The notes under the pieces are model-generated. The model was not told the DNA's origin and did no database searches. It saw nothing but the letters and a program-made list of their open reading frames with translations. From Desulfovibrionaceae bacterium (lineage in GTDB: Bacteria; Desulfobacterota; Desulfovibrionia; Desulfovibrionales; Desulfovibrionaceae): a DNA stretch of 63,217 bases. Position 1 is the first letter of the stretch. The number at the start of each line of letters is the position of its first letter. The stretch spans positions 1 through 63,217 of the forward strand of contig JADFXV010000010.1 of assembly GCA_015233395.1 (NCBI GenBank), given 5' to 3'. The position numbers were made by a program, and so were the translations under genes. Below, piece by piece: positions 35,998 to 45,429 of this stretch.

Positions 35998-36657
35998 ATG
36001 TCCCTATCAACGATCGCGACCCATAGGCCGGTGTCCCCGGGCCTCACGGCGGCCTACCTGGACTGGCTGCAGATGCTCACCGGGGCGGCTCTGATCCTGT
36101 TCATGTGGTGCCACATGATCCTGGTGTCGAGCGTCATCGTGGGCCCCGGGGTCATGAACGCCATCGCCGGTTTCTTCGAGTTCACCTATATGGCCCAACT
36201 CGGCGGGCCGGCGATCTTCGCCGTGTTCCTGGTCCACTTCGTCCTGGCCTCGCGCAAGATCCCCTTCCGCACGGCCGAGCAGAAAGTCATGTGGGCGAAC
36301 GCCAAGCGTCTTGAGCACAAGGACACCTGGTTATGGATGGTCCAGGCCGCAACGGCCATGGTCATCCTGGTCATGGGCGCCATCCACATGTGGGTGGTGC
36401 TCACCGACCTGCCCATCAGCGCCGCCAAAAGCGCCGCCCGCATTCAGACCGGCTGGTGGCTGCTTTTTTATCTGTGCCTCTTGCCCATGGTGGAGCTGCA
36501 CGTCGGCATCGGGCTCTACCGCATCGCCGTCAAGTGGGGCTTCGTGGGCCGCAAGGACCGGAGCGGATTTAAGGTCAAAGAGAATTCGATCACCTACATA
36601 TTCATCGGCATCGGCGTGCTGACCCTCATCCGGTTCATGTTCCTGGCCGTGAAATAA
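35998..36657 (+). CDS. frdC: quinol:fumarate reductase / succinate dehydrogenase diheme cytochrome b subunit
   Basis: 219 residues from ATG 35998. Five membrane helices and four well-placed histidines (H39, H80, H130, H168), whose spacings of 41, 50 and 38 resemble those of the four heme ligands in Wolinella succinogenes FrdC. It anchors the complex and passes electrons between menaquinol and the FrdB clusters. Order C-A-B is that of epsilon- and deltaproteobacterial enzymes (B-type, single large cytochrome subunit), which can work in either direction. The gene is separated from dctA by 34 bases and from frdA by 10 bases. Confidence 0.92.
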   Translation: MSLSTIATHRPVSPGLTAAYLDWLQMLTGAALILFMWCHMILVSSVIVGPGVMNAIAGFFEFTYMAQLGGPAIFAVFLVHFVLASRKIPFRTAEQKVMWANAKRLEHKDTWLWMVQAATAMVILVMGAIHMWVVLTDLPISAAKSAARIQTGWWLLFYLCLLPMVELHVGIGLYRIAVKWGFVGRKDRSGFKVKENSITYIFIGIGVLTLIRFMFLAVK

Positions 36658-36667
36658 GGAAATCGTC

Positions 36668-38503
36668 ATGCAGATCATTCAAACCGATCTCTTGTGCATC
36701 GGCGCCGGCCTGGCCGGCGAACGGGTGGCCATCGAGGCCGCCGGGAACGGATTTTCCGTCATCTGCCTGTCGCTCGTGCCGGCCAGGCGCTCGCATTCCT
36801 CGGCGGCCCAGGGCGGCATGCAGGCGGCGCTCGGCAACTGCGTCATGGGCGAGGGCGACAGCCCCGACGTCCATTTCCAGGACACGGTCAAGGGCTCGGA
36901 CTGGGGCTGCGACCAGGAAGTGGCCCGGCTCTTCGTGGATGGCGGACCGATCGCCATGCGCCAGATGGCCTTCTGGGGCGTGCCCTGGAACCGCGTCGTC
37001 CCCGGAGAGCACACCTACTACAAGGGCGGAAAACCCTTCACGGCCATCGAAAAACAGGAAAAAGAAGGCCTGATCACGGCGCGCAATTTCGGCGGCACGG
37101 CCAAGTGGCGCACCTGCTACACTTCGGACGGCACCGGCCACGCCGTGCTGTACACCTTAGACAACAAGGCCGCCCAGATGGGCGTGGAAGTCCACGACAA
37201 GACCGAGGCCGTGGCCCTGATCCACGACGGCGAAACCTGCATGGGCGCGATCGTGCGCTGCCTGAAAACCGGCGAGCTGCGCGCCTATCTGGCCCGGGCC
37301 ACGCTCGTGGCCACCGGCGGCTTCGGCCGCATCTACCGCGAATCCACCAACGCCGTGATCAACGACGGCGGCGGGCTGATCGTCGCTCTTGACACCGGCG
37401 TGGCGATGCTCGGCAACATGGAGGCGGTGCAGTTCCACCCGACCGGCATCGTGCCCACGGATATCCTGGTCACCGAAGGCTGCCGGGGCGACGGCGGCAC
37501 CCTGCTCGACGTCAACGAATACCGCTTCATGCCCGACTACGAGCCGGAAAAGGCCGAACTGGCCTCGCGCGACGTGGTCTCCCGGCGCATGACCGAACAC
37601 ATGCGCAAGGGCCTGGGCGTCAAGTCCGCCTACGGCGACCACCTCTGGCTCGACATCCGCCATCTGGGCGAAAAGCATATCCGCCACAACCTGCGCGAGG
37701 TGGACGAGATCTGCCAGTCCTTCTTGGGCCGCGATCCGCTCTATCAGCTCATCCCGGTGCGGCCGACCCAGCACTATTCCATGGGCGGCCTGCGCACCAA
37801 CAAGGACGGCGCGGCTTACGGCTTAAAGGGCCTGTTCTCGGCTGGCGAGGCCGCCTGCTGGGACATGCACGGCTTCAACCGCCTGGGCGGCAACTCCTTG
37901 GCCGAGACCATCGTGGCCGGCATGATCGTGGGCGGCAAGGTGGTCGAGTTTCTGGCCGGGACCGACACGGTTTTCAAGACGAAGTGCGTGCGCGAAGCGT
38001 TTGACGCCCAGCAGGGGCGTATCGACCGGCTCCTGGCCGGTCAAAACGGCGCCGAATCCGCCTACGCCATCCGCGACGCCATGTTCGACTCGATCATGGT
38101 CGGCGCGGGCATCTTCCGCAACGGCCGCGACCTAGACGAGTGCGTGAAGACCTTGCAAGTCCTGCACGAACGGGCGGGCAGGGTCGGCCTGCGCTCGGAC
38201 GGCCTGGGCGCCAACCCGGAACAGGCTCTGGCGCTGAAAATCCAGGGCATGGTCAAGCTCGCCCTGTGCGTGGCTTACGGAGCGCTCATGCGCACCGAAT
38301 CGCGCGGCGCGCACACCCGCGAAGACTTCCCCGAGCGCAACGACCGCGACTGGCTTTCGCGCACCCTGGCGACCTGGAAGGACGGCGCGGACCTGCCCAC
38401 GCTGCACTACGAGCCGGCAACCCAAACCTTCGAGATCCCGCCCGGGGACCGGGGGTACGGCGGCGGCAAGATCATCCCCATGCAAACCGAGCAGGGCCGG
38501 TAA
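36668..38503 (+). CDS. frdA: fumarate reductase flavoprotein subunit
   Basis: 611 residues from ATG 36668. An N-terminal dinucleotide-binding GAGLAGERVAIEAA leads to the covalent-FAD histidine H43 in RSHSSAAQGGMQ. Capping-domain and catalytic blocks are HTYYKGGKPF, GGFGRIYRESTNA, QFHPTGIVPTDILVTEGCRGDGG and the RPTQHYSMGG motif with DMHGFNRLGGNSLAET. It interconverts fumarate and succinate on the cytoplasmic side. The length is somewhat shorter than the Wolinella FrdA (about 656). Start codon follows AAGGAAATC. It lies between frdC and frdB. Confidence 0.95.
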   Translation: MQIIQTDLLCIGAGLAGERVAIEAAGNGFSVICLSLVPARRSHSSAAQGGMQAALGNCVMGEGDSPDVHFQDTVKGSDWGCDQEVARLFVDGGPIAMRQMAFWGVPWNRVVPGEHTYYKGGKPFTAIEKQEKEGLITARNFGGTAKWRTCYTSDGTGHAVLYTLDNKAAQMGVEVHDKTEAVALIHDGETCMGAIVRCLKTGELRAYLARATLVATGGFGRIYRESTNAVINDGGGLIVALDTGVAMLGNMEAVQFHPTGIVPTDILVTEGCRGDGGTLLDVNEYRFMPDYEPEKAELASRDVVSRRMTEHMRKGLGVKSAYGDHLWLDIRHLGEKHIRHNLREVDEICQSFLGRDPLYQLIPVRPTQHYSMGGLRTNKDGAAYGLKGLFSAGEAACWDMHGFNRLGGNSLAETIVAGMIVGGKVVEFLAGTDTVFKTKCVREAFDAQQGRIDRLLAGQNGAESAYAIRDAMFDSIMVGAGIFRNGRDLDECVKTLQVLHERAGRVGLRSDGLGANPEQALALKIQGMVKLALCVAYGALMRTESRGAHTREDFPERNDRDWLSRTLATWKDGADLPTLHYEPATQTFEIPPGDRGYGGGKIIPMQTEQGR

Positions 38504-38531
38504 CGGCGCGCGCGACCCCGAGGAGAACGAT

Positions 38532-39284
38532 ATGGCGAGAACGCTTCGCTTCAACATCTTCCGCTACAATCCGCGCAACCCGGCCTCGGTCGCGCACATG
38601 CGGGAGTATAGCCTGGGCGAGACCGAGTCCATGACCCTGTTCATCGCGCTCAACCGCATCCGCGAGGAACAAGATCCCTCTTTGCAGTTCGATTTCTGCT
38701 GCCGGGCCGGCATCTGCGGCGCCTGCGCCATGGTCGTCAACGGCAAGCCGGGCCTGGCCTGCCACACCAAGACCAAGGACATGCCGGGGGAGATCAGCCT
38801 GATGCCGCTGCCCTTCTTCAAACTGGTCGGCGACCTTTCGGTGGACACCGGGTCCTGGTTTCGCGGCATGTACCAGAAGGTCGAGTCCTGGGTGCATACC
38901 TCCAAAACCTTCGACCCGGCGGCCGAGGAAGAACGCATGGACAACGAACTGGCCGAGAAGATCTACGAGCTTGACCGCTGCATCGAGTGCGGCTGCTGCG
39001 TGGCCGCCTGCGGCACGGCGCTGATGCGCGAAGACTTCCTCGGAGCGGTGGCGCTCAACCGCGTGGCCAGGTTCCTGATCGATCCGCGCGACGAGCGCAC
39101 CGAAAAGGAATACTTCGATGTGGTCGGCAGCGACGACGGCGTCTTCGGCTGCATGGGCCTTCTGGCCTGCGAAGACGTCTGCCCCAAGGACATCCCGCTC
39201 CAGGACCAGCTCGGCATGCTGCGGCGCAAGATGGCCCTGGCCGCGGTGCGGGGCATGCTGCCGAAGTTTTTGAGGAAAGATTAG
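38532..39284 (+). CDS. frdB: fumarate reductase iron-sulfur subunit
   Basis: 250 residues from ATG 38532 with GAGGAG upstream. The N-terminal plant-type ferredoxin domain holds C57, C62, C65 and C77 (CRAGICGAC, then GLACHTK), ligands of a [2Fe-2S] cluster. The C-terminal domain has CIECGCCVAAC and CMGLLACEDVCPKDIP, ligands for the [4Fe-4S] and [3Fe-4S] clusters. It carries electrons from the heme subunit to FAD in FrdA. It is the normal length for the family. Two strong hairpins follow before the fumarase genes. Confidence 0.94.
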   Translation: MARTLRFNIFRYNPRNPASVAHMREYSLGETESMTLFIALNRIREEQDPSLQFDFCCRAGICGACAMVVNGKPGLACHTKTKDMPGEISLMPLPFFKLVGDLSVDTGSWFRGMYQKVESWVHTSKTFDPAAEEERMDNELAEKIYELDRCIECGCCVAACGTALMREDFLGAVALNRVARFLIDPRDERTEKEYFDVVGSDDGVFGCMGLLACEDVCPKDIPLQDQLGMLRRKMALAAVRGMLPKFLRKD

Positions 39285-39302
39285 TAGAGAGGGGGGAGGG
39301 AA

Positions 39303-39344
39303 TTGGGGGAAGAACCCTTTGTGAACAAAGGGTTCTTCCCCCAA
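39303..39344. terminator. 19-bp hairpin between frdB and fumA
   Basis: A perfect 19-bp stem (39303-39321 with 39326-39344) and a 4-base loop. It has no following T-run on the plus strand, so it may lower distal transcription or protect the frdB 3' end rather than stop transcription fully. Confidence 0.6.
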
Positions 39345-39393
39345 ACCCCCATCTCCTAAAAACTTTAAAGTTTTTTGGGGAAAGGTGGGGCCT

Positions 39394-39437
39394 GGGGAGG
39401 AAAACCCCTTTTGTCCACAAAAGGGGTTTTCCTCCCC
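39394..39437. terminator. 21-bp hairpin before fumA (GGGGAAAACCCCTTTT family)
   Basis: Arms 39394-39414 and 39417-39437 are perfectly complementary. It is a relative of the hairpin at 62756-62799, with the shared core AAAACCCCTTTT/AAAAGGGGTTTT, and is 33 bases upstream of the fumA start. Between the two hairpins lies a small palindrome (AAAAACTTTAAAGTTTTT, near 39358). Confidence 0.6.
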
Positions 39438-39470
39438 GGATTCCTCTCCCAAACGCCAAGGAGGAAAGCG

Positions 39471-40310
39471 ATGCGAACGATAGCCGCGAGCTACATCATC
39501 GAAAAAGTCGCGGACATGTGCATCAGGGCCAACCGCGAACTGCCGGCCGACGTTCTGGCCGCGTTTGCGCGGCGCCAGGCCGAGGAAACCGGGCCGGCGG
39601 CCAAGGAGATTTTTCGCCAGTTGCTCGAAAACGCCGCCTTGGCCGCCGAAACCGGGCTGCCCTTGTGCCAGGACTGCGGCTTGGCCGTGTTCTTCGTGGA
39701 GTTGGGCGAGGACGTGAAGATCGAAGGCATGGGCCTGCGTCAGGCGATCAATGAAGGCATGGTCAAGGGCTACAAGGACGGCTACCTGCGCAAGTCCTCC
39801 TGCGACCCGTTTACGCGCAAGAACACCGGCGACAATTCCCCGGCCATCATCCATTTCGACGTCGTGCCCGGGGACAAGCTCAAAATCTCCATGATGGCCA
39901 AGGGGGGAGGATCGGAGAACATGTCGCGGGCGACCATGTTCGCCCCGGCCCAGGGTTGGAAGGGCATCAAGGAATTCGTGGTCACCCGGGTGGCCGAGGC
40001 CGGCCCCAACCCCTGCCCGCCGGTGATCGTGGGCGTGGGCATCGGCGGCAACTTCGAGCTGGCGGCGATCAATTCCAAGAAGGTCCTGCTGCGCGAGCTC
40101 GGCGACACCCACCCCGACCCGGCCGTCGCCAAACTCGAAGAGGAGCTTTTCACGGCCATCAACCGGCTCGGCGTCGGCCCCATGGGCCTTGGAGGCGCGA
40201 CCACCTGCCTGGCGGTCAAGATTCTGGTCGCGCCCTGCCATCTGGCCAGCCTGCCTCTGGCCGTGAATATTCAGTGCCACTCCGCACGGCACAAGGAGGT
40301 GGTATTGTAA
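39471..40310 (+). CDS. fumA: class I fumarate hydratase, alpha subunit
   Basis: 279 residues from ATG 39471 with AAGGAGGAAA. The protein is the N-terminal half of iron-dependent fumarase. It has the LPLCQDCGLAVFFVE block with the first cluster Cys, RKSSCDPFTRKNTGDNSP, the KGGGSENMSRATMF loop, and the C-terminal GPMGLGGATTCLAVKI with a further ligand. It forms a [4Fe-4S] enzyme with the beta subunit and reversibly hydrates fumarate to malate. The stop overlaps the start of the beta gene (TAATG). In this operon it feeds fumarate reductase from malate. Confidence 0.93.
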   Translation: MRTIAASYIIEKVADMCIRANRELPADVLAAFARRQAEETGPAAKEIFRQLLENAALAAETGLPLCQDCGLAVFFVELGEDVKIEGMGLRQAINEGMVKGYKDGYLRKSSCDPFTRKNTGDNSPAIIHFDVVPGDKLKISMMAKGGGSENMSRATMFAPAQGWKGIKEFVVTRVAEAGPNPCPPVIVGVGIGGNFELAAINSKKVLLRELGDTHPDPAVAKLEEELFTAINRLGVGPMGLGGATTCLAVKILVAPCHLASLPLAVNIQCHSARHKEVVL

Positions 40311-40864
40311 TGAGCGAACATCATCTGAAAACGCCGCTGACCGACGCGGACGTGGAAAAGCTGGCCATCGGCGACGTGGTGTACCTGACCGGGACCATCT
40401 ACACCGGCCGCGACGCGGCCCACAAGCGCCTGGCCGATTCGCTCGACAAGGGCGAGGCCCTGCCGTTTGATCTCAAGGGCGCGCTCATCTACTACGTGGG
40501 CCCAAGCCCCGCTCCTCCCGGACGCCCCATCGGCGCGGCCGGACCGACCACCAGCTACCGCATGGACTCTTTCGCCCCGCGCCTGTACGGCCTGGGGCTC
40601 AAGGCCACCATCGGCAAGGGCAAGAGATCCCAGGAAGTCAAGGACGCCATGGTCAAGCACAAGGCGGTCTACCTCGGGGCCACCGGCGGCGCGGGCGCGC
40701 TCTTGTCCCAGCGCATCAAGGCGGCCAAGGTCATCGCCTACGAAGACCTGGGGCCGGAAGCCATCCGCGAACTCTCCGTGGAGGATTTTCCGTTGCTGGT
40801 CATCAACGACTGCCGAGGCGGCGAGCTTTACGTGCAGCCCGATCTGGCGTCGGCCCTGGCCTGA
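40310..40864 (+). CDS. fumB: class I fumarate hydratase, beta subunit
   Basis: 184 residues from ATG 40310, in TAATG overlap with the alpha gene. Matches the C-terminal half of class I fumarase/L(+)-tartrate dehydratase: [47 protein letters not shown], and [16 protein letters not shown], with [23 protein letters not shown]. Fumarase and tartrate dehydratase cannot be separated safely from sequence, but the frd context strongly favours fumarase. A hairpin at 40886-40914 follows. Confidence 0.92.
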   Translation: MSEHHLKTPLTDADVEKLAIGDVVYLTGTIYTGRDAAHKRLADSLDKGEALPFDLKGALIYYVGPSPAPPGRPIGAAGPTTSYRMDSFAPRLYGLGLKATIGKGKRSQEVKDAMVKHKAVYLGATGGAGALLSQRIKAAKVIAYEDLGPEAIRELSVEDFPLLVINDCRGGELYVQPDLASALA

Positions 40865-40885
40865 CGGGCCGGATTCCCCCCCGGA

Positions 40886-40914
40886 GCGCCCCGGACGCGG
40901 GCGGTCCGGGGCGC
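40886..40914. terminator. 11-bp GC hairpin between fumB and hdrA
   Basis: GCGCCCCGGAC (40886-40896) pairs with GTCCGGGGCGC (40904-40914). There is no T-run. It sits in the 92-base gap before hdrA and may mark a processing or attenuation point inside the operon. Confidence 0.45.
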
Positions 40915-40956
40915 GCCGTTAGGCGGCCTGGCGAACCAGACGAGGACGAGGCGCTC

Positions 40957-43900
40957 ATGATCCCCTATGACGACCCGGCGGCGGAAAAAACCATGCCCGT
41001 GGGCGCGGCCCTGGTGGTCGGGGCCGGAATCGCCGGCATGCAGGCCGCCCTCGACCTGGCCGATCACGGTTTCAAGGTCTATTTGGTCGAGCGCGAGGCC
41101 GGGATCGGCGGGGCCATGGCCCAGTTGGACAAGACCTTCCCGACCAACGACTGCGCCCTCTGAATCAGCTCGCCCAAGCTCGTCGAGTGCGGTCGGCACC
41201 CGAACATCGAACTCATCACCCTGGCCGAAGTCGCCAAGGTCGAAGGCCAGGCCGGAAACTTCACCGTCACCCTGGCCGTGGCCCCGCGCTACGTCGATCT
41301 TGACAAGTGCATCGCCTGCGGCGAGTGCGCCGCCAAGTGCCCAAAGCGCGTCCCCGACCCGTTCAACGCCGGTCTGGCCAATCGCAAGGCTGCCTACATC
41401 CTCTACGGCCAGACCGTGCCGCTCAAATACGCGATCGATCCCGAGCACTGCATCTACCTCGCCAAGGGTAAGTGCCGGGCCTGCGAAAAGGTCTGCCCCA
41501 CGGGGGCCGTCAATCTCGATCAGACCGGCGTCCACCGCCTGCTTCAGGTCGGCGCGATCGTGCTCGCCGCGGGTTTTAAGACCTTCGATCCCTCGCACCT
41601 GGATTATCTGGGCCTGCGGCGCGCGCCTGACGTGGTCACCAGCCTGGAGTACGAGCGCCTCTTGTCCTCCTCCGGACCGAACCGGGGCCATTTGAAGCGG
41701 CCCTCGGACGGGGCCGAGCCGAAAAAGGTGGCCTGGATCCAGTGCGTGGGCTCGCGGTCGCTCAACAAATGCGACAACGCCTATTGTTCGGGCGTGTGCT
41801 GCATGGCCGCCGTCAAGCAGGCGCTCATGACCGCCGAGCATGTCAAGGACGTCGCCGACCGGGCGATCTACTGCATGGACATGCGCACCCATGGCAAGAA
41901 TTTCGAAAGCTACTACGAAAAGGCCCAGGCCCAGGGCGTGCGTTTTCTGCGCTCCAGGCCGCACACGCTTGGTCCCGGACCGCAAGGCAAGGGCGTGCGC
42001 ATACGCTACGCCAGCGAGGCGCGCCGGGAACTCATCCTGGACTTCGACCTGGCCGTGCTCTCGGTCGGCCTGGAAGCGCCGCGCCACTTCGCACGGCTCG
42101 CCGAAACCACGGGCATCGCCGTAAACGATCTGCGTTTCGCCGCTGCCCAGGACCTGACCCCGGTGGCGTCGAGCCGGCCGGGAATTTATGTCTGCGGCTG
42201 CTTCACCGGTCCCAAGGACATTCCCCAATCGGTGGTCGAGGCCTCGGCCGCGGCCTGCGCCGCCGCCGGTCAGCTCGTCCTGGCTCGGGGAGCCTTCGTG
42301 CCCGAGACCGCGATCCGTCCGGTCATCGACGTTGCCGGGGAGCCGCCGCGCCTGGGCGTGTTCGTCTGCTCCTGCGGCGCCAACATCGCCGGGGTGGTGG
42401 ATGTGGACAGGGTGGCGGGCGAGGCGGCAAAGCTCCCGGGCGTGGCCCACGTGGAAAACGCCCTGTTCGCCTGTTCCCAGGATTTTCAGGAGCGCATCGC
42501 TTTGGCGGTGCGCGAGCACGGGCTCAACCGGGTGGTGGTGGCGGCCTGCACCCCGCGCACCCATGAGCCGCTTTTCCAGGAAACCATCGCCGGCGCCGGG
42601 CTCAACAAATATCTCTTCGAGATGGCCAATATCCGCAACCAGGCCTCCTGGGTCCACGCCGCCGATCCGGCCGCGGCCACGGACCGGGCCGTCGACCAGG
42701 TGCGCATGGCCGCGGCCAAGGCCGCGCGGCTTCGCCCCTTGAGCGAACCCAAACTTTCGGTCATCCCCCGGGCGCTGGTCGTCGGCGGCGGACTGGCCGG
42801 CATGACCGCCGCGCTGGAACTGGCCAAACAGGATTTTACGGTCCACATCGTCGAGCGCCAGGCGGAGCTGGGCGGCAACGCGCGCTCGCTTCGGGCCACG
42901 CTCGGCGGCCAGGACGTGGCCATGCACCTGGCCAGGCTGCGCCGCCGGGTGGAGGAAGAAGGGCGCATCACCGTGCATCTGGGCAAGGTGGTCGCCCAGG
43001 TCGAGGGCTACGTCGGCCGCTTCGCCACCACGCTCACGGCGGTCGGCGGCCACGGCGAGTCCGAGGTCGTGGAGCACGGCGCGGCCATCCTGGCCGTGGG
43101 CGGCCAGGAAGCCAAACCGAACGACTACGGCCACGGCAAGCACCACCGCGTCATGACCCACCTGGAGATCGACCGGGCCTTGCGTTTCGGCTCGCTCGAC
43201 CCCTACGACGTGGGCAGCGCCGTGTTCATCCAGTGCGTCGGCTCGCGCGAGCCCAAGCGGCCGTATTGCTCCAGGCTGTGCTGCACGCACACGCTCAAGA
43301 CCGTCTTGTACCTCAAGGAGAAAAACCCGGACCTGCGCGCCTACGTGCTTTACCGCGACATGCGCCCCTACGGCGAACGCGAGTTGCTCTACCAGAAGGC
43401 GCGCGAACTGGGCGTGATCTTTATCCGCTTCGAACTGGAGACCAAGCCTTGGGTGGTGGTCGGCGGCGACGACATCACGGTCTATGTCAAGGACCATATC
43501 CTGGGAGACCTGCTGGAGCTGCCGGCCGACATCCTCGGCTTGGCCACGGGCATCGAGCCGAGCGACGCGGCCGACTTGGCGAGAATGTTCAAAGTGCCGC
43601 TGGACGCCGACGGCTGGCTGGTCGAAGCCCACGCCAAGCTTCGGCCCGTGGATTTCGCCACCGACGGCGTGTTCATGGCCGGCATGGCCCATTACCCCAA
43701 ACCCATCGAGGAGGCCGTGGCCCAGGCCCAGGCCGCCGCCGGCCGGGCCGGGGCGCTGCTCGCCCGCGAGGAGATCACCCTGCCCGGCCTGATCTCGCGC
43801 ATCGACGCCGCTTTGTGCTCGGGCTGCGGCGTGTGCCTGGCGGTCTGCCCTTACGGGGCGATTTCGCGCGGCGAAGCGAACCTGGCCGAGGTCAACGAGG

Positions 43901-44022
43901 CCTTGTGCAAGGGCTGCGGCCTGTGCGCCGCCTGTTGCCGCTCCGGCGCGCCGAGTCTGGCGGGATTCACCGACGCCGACATCCTGGCCCAAGTGGACGC
44001 CATGCTGGAGGACCATTCGTGA
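40957..44022 (+). CDS. hdrA: double-length HdrA-type flavoprotein, selenoprotein (in-frame UGA)
   Basis: 1021 residues read from ATG 40957 through the TGA at 41161-41163 (residue 69) to 44022. Residues 14-440 form a first FAD unit ([37 protein letters not shown]; then after the [24 protein letters not shown] and two ferredoxin-type motifs [11 protein letters not shown] and CRACEKVC). The UGA replaces the second Cys of the C-x2-C in the HdrA signature DC-x-x-C-x3-P. Residues 465-600 are HdrA N-terminal-like ([31 protein letters not shown]), residues 605-935 a second FAD unit lacking that signature, and about 950-1000 a C-terminal 2[4Fe-4S] domain. HdrA carries the bifurcating flavin of heterodisulfide reductase. 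Confidence 0.9.
41161..41199 (+). other. selenocysteine UGA codon with candidate bacterial SECIS hairpin
   Basis: The TGA at 41161-41163 is flanked by conserved HdrA residues on both sides in one frame. A short stem GTGC/GCAC (41187-41190, 41196-41199) encloses a GGTCG loop starting 28 bases after the TGA, inside the distance range for bacterial SECIS elements. The GGUC-containing apical loop recalls that of fdhF. SECIS assignment by eye is tentative. Confidence 0.7.
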
Positions 44023-44456
44023 CACGCGAAGCATTCTCGCCGCGCATCGCCGCCTTTCTGTGCTCCTGGTGCTCCTACGGAGCGGCCGACATGGCCGGGG
44101 TGGGGCGGATGGGCTATCCGGCCGATTTCAGGGTGGTGCGCATCCCCTGCACCGGGCGCCTGAGCCCCAAATTCATTCTTTCGGCCCTGCGCCAGGGCGC
44201 GGACGGCGTCTGGGTCTCGGGCTGCCATCCCGGCGATTGCCACTTCATATCCGGCAACCTCATGGTCAGGCGGCACTTCACCCTGCTCAAAAATCTTCTG
44301 GAATACGTCGGAGTCGAGCCGGGGCGGCTGCATTTTTCCTGGATCTCCTCGGCCGAGGCGGACAAATTCGCCCGGGTGGCCGCGGATGTGGCCGCCGCCG
44401 TGCGCGCGCTCGGGCCGGCGAGCGGCGCCCTTGGCGCGCTGATCAAGGCGGTCTGA
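44019..44456 (+). CDS. flxD: MvhD/FlxD-type iron-sulfur subunit
   Basis: 145 residues from GTG 44019, overlapping the hdrA TGA (GTGA). The whole protein is the hydrogenase delta-subunit domain: CSWCSYGAADMAG, VRIPCTGRLSPKFILSAL, GADGVWVSGCHPGDCHFISGN and HFSWISSAEADKF. Cys pairs in CSWC and CHPGDC would bind a [2Fe-2S] cluster. In methanogens and Desulfovibrio the equivalent carries electrons from the Flx or hydrogenase module into HdrA. Coupled translation with hdrA fits complex formation. Confidence 0.9.
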   Translation: MTREAFSPRIAAFLCSWCSYGAADMAGVGRMGYPADFRVVRIPCTGRLSPKFILSALRQGADGVWVSGCHPGDCHFISGNLMVRRHFTLLKNLLEYVGVEPGRLHFSWISSAEADKFARVAADVAAAVRALGPASGALGALIKAV

Positions 44457-44457
44457 C

Positions 44458-45420
44458 ATGCAAACGCGAATCGTGAACATCCGCGCCGCCGCGAAGGCGG
44501 CCCTGGAAGAAGGGCTGTGCCGGGTGGTGGCCGGCTACGCCCCGGGCGCCATAGCCATGCGCGCGCGGCCGGTCTTCATCGACAAGCCCGAAGACGCGGG
44601 CAAACTGACCTGGAGCAGCTTTTGCGTGGGCAACCTGGCCGGACTGCTCACTCAGGCGGCAAAGCAAGCATCCGGCAGGATCGGCGTGGTCGCCCAGGGC
44701 TGCGTCAGCCGGAACCTGGTCGGGCTGATCGGCGAGGGCAGGCTGGCGCGCGAAGACCTCTATGTCATCGGCGTTCCCTGCCTGGGCATGGCCGAACGGC
44801 GCAAGATCGAGGCCAGATACCCCGGCCGGGCGATCATCGCCGTGGAGGAATCCGAGGAGGTGTTCGTGGTCCGGGGCAAGCGCCGCGAAGAGCGCATGCT
44901 GCGCCGCGACGCGCTCAGGGACAACTGCTACACTTGCGTGCAGCGCAACCCCGTGATTTACGACGCGCTGGTCGCCGAACCCGTGCCCGACACCGGCGGA
45001 GGCGATATCGACAAGGTGGCCGCGCCCTGGGAAAAACATCCGCCCGGGGAACGCCTGGCGGCTTTTCAGGCGGCCTACGCGAACTGCACCCGCTGCCACG
45101 CCTGCCGGGACGTCTGCCCGCTGTGCTATTGTTCGACCTGTTTCGTGGACGAATCGACGCCGCAGTGGGCGGGCAAGACCGGCGATTTCGCCGACGTCGC
45201 CACCTACCACCTGCTGCGCGCCCTGCACTGCGCCGGGCGCTGCACCGACTGCGGCGCCTGCGAGTCGGCTTGTCCGCAGAACATCAAGGTGCGCCGGCTT
45301 ACCTCAAAATTGGAGAAGGACGTGCGCGCCCTCTACGGCTGCCAGGCCGGCATGGCGCTTGGCGAATCGCCGCCGCTGACCGTGTTTCGGCCCGACGATC
45401 CTCAGGATTTCATCAAATAG
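44458..45420 (+). CDS. flxC: Flx-module iron-sulfur protein (FlxC-like)
   Basis: 320 residues from ATG 44458, one base after the flxD stop. The N-terminal 190 residues contain FrhB/FdhB-like segments (GQGCVSRNL-type VAQGCVSRNLVGLIGEG, VIGVPCLGMAERRKIEARYPG), then Cys-rich ferredoxin motifs CTRCHACRDVCPLCYCSTC and CTDCGACESACPQNIK. It would pass electrons between the flavin subunit FlxA and HdrA. Similarity to Flx iron-sulfur subunits is by layout and context; the B/C naming could be swapped relative to other species. Confidence 0.75.
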   Translation: MQTRIVNIRAAAKAALEEGLCRVVAGYAPGAIAMRARPVFIDKPEDAGKLTWSSFCVGNLAGLLTQAAKQASGRIGVVAQGCVSRNLVGLIGEGRLAREDLYVIGVPCLGMAERRKIEARYPGRAIIAVEESEEVFVVRGKRREERMLRRDALRDNCYTCVQRNPVIYDALVAEPVPDTGGGDIDKVAAPWEKHPPGERLAAFQAAYANCTRCHACRDVCPLCYCSTCFVDESTPQWAGKTGDFADVATYHLLRALHCAGRCTDCGACESACPQNIKVRRLTSKLEKDVRALYGCQAGMALGESPPLTVFRPDDPQDFIK

Positions 45421-45429
45421 GACGCAGGC

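Noticed and set aside
40957-41163. A 68-residue gene ending at the TGA, followed by a separate 914-residue gene
   Set aside because: The conserved HdrA signature crosses the TGA in one frame without a gap, so UGA readthrough as selenocysteine explains both parts better.
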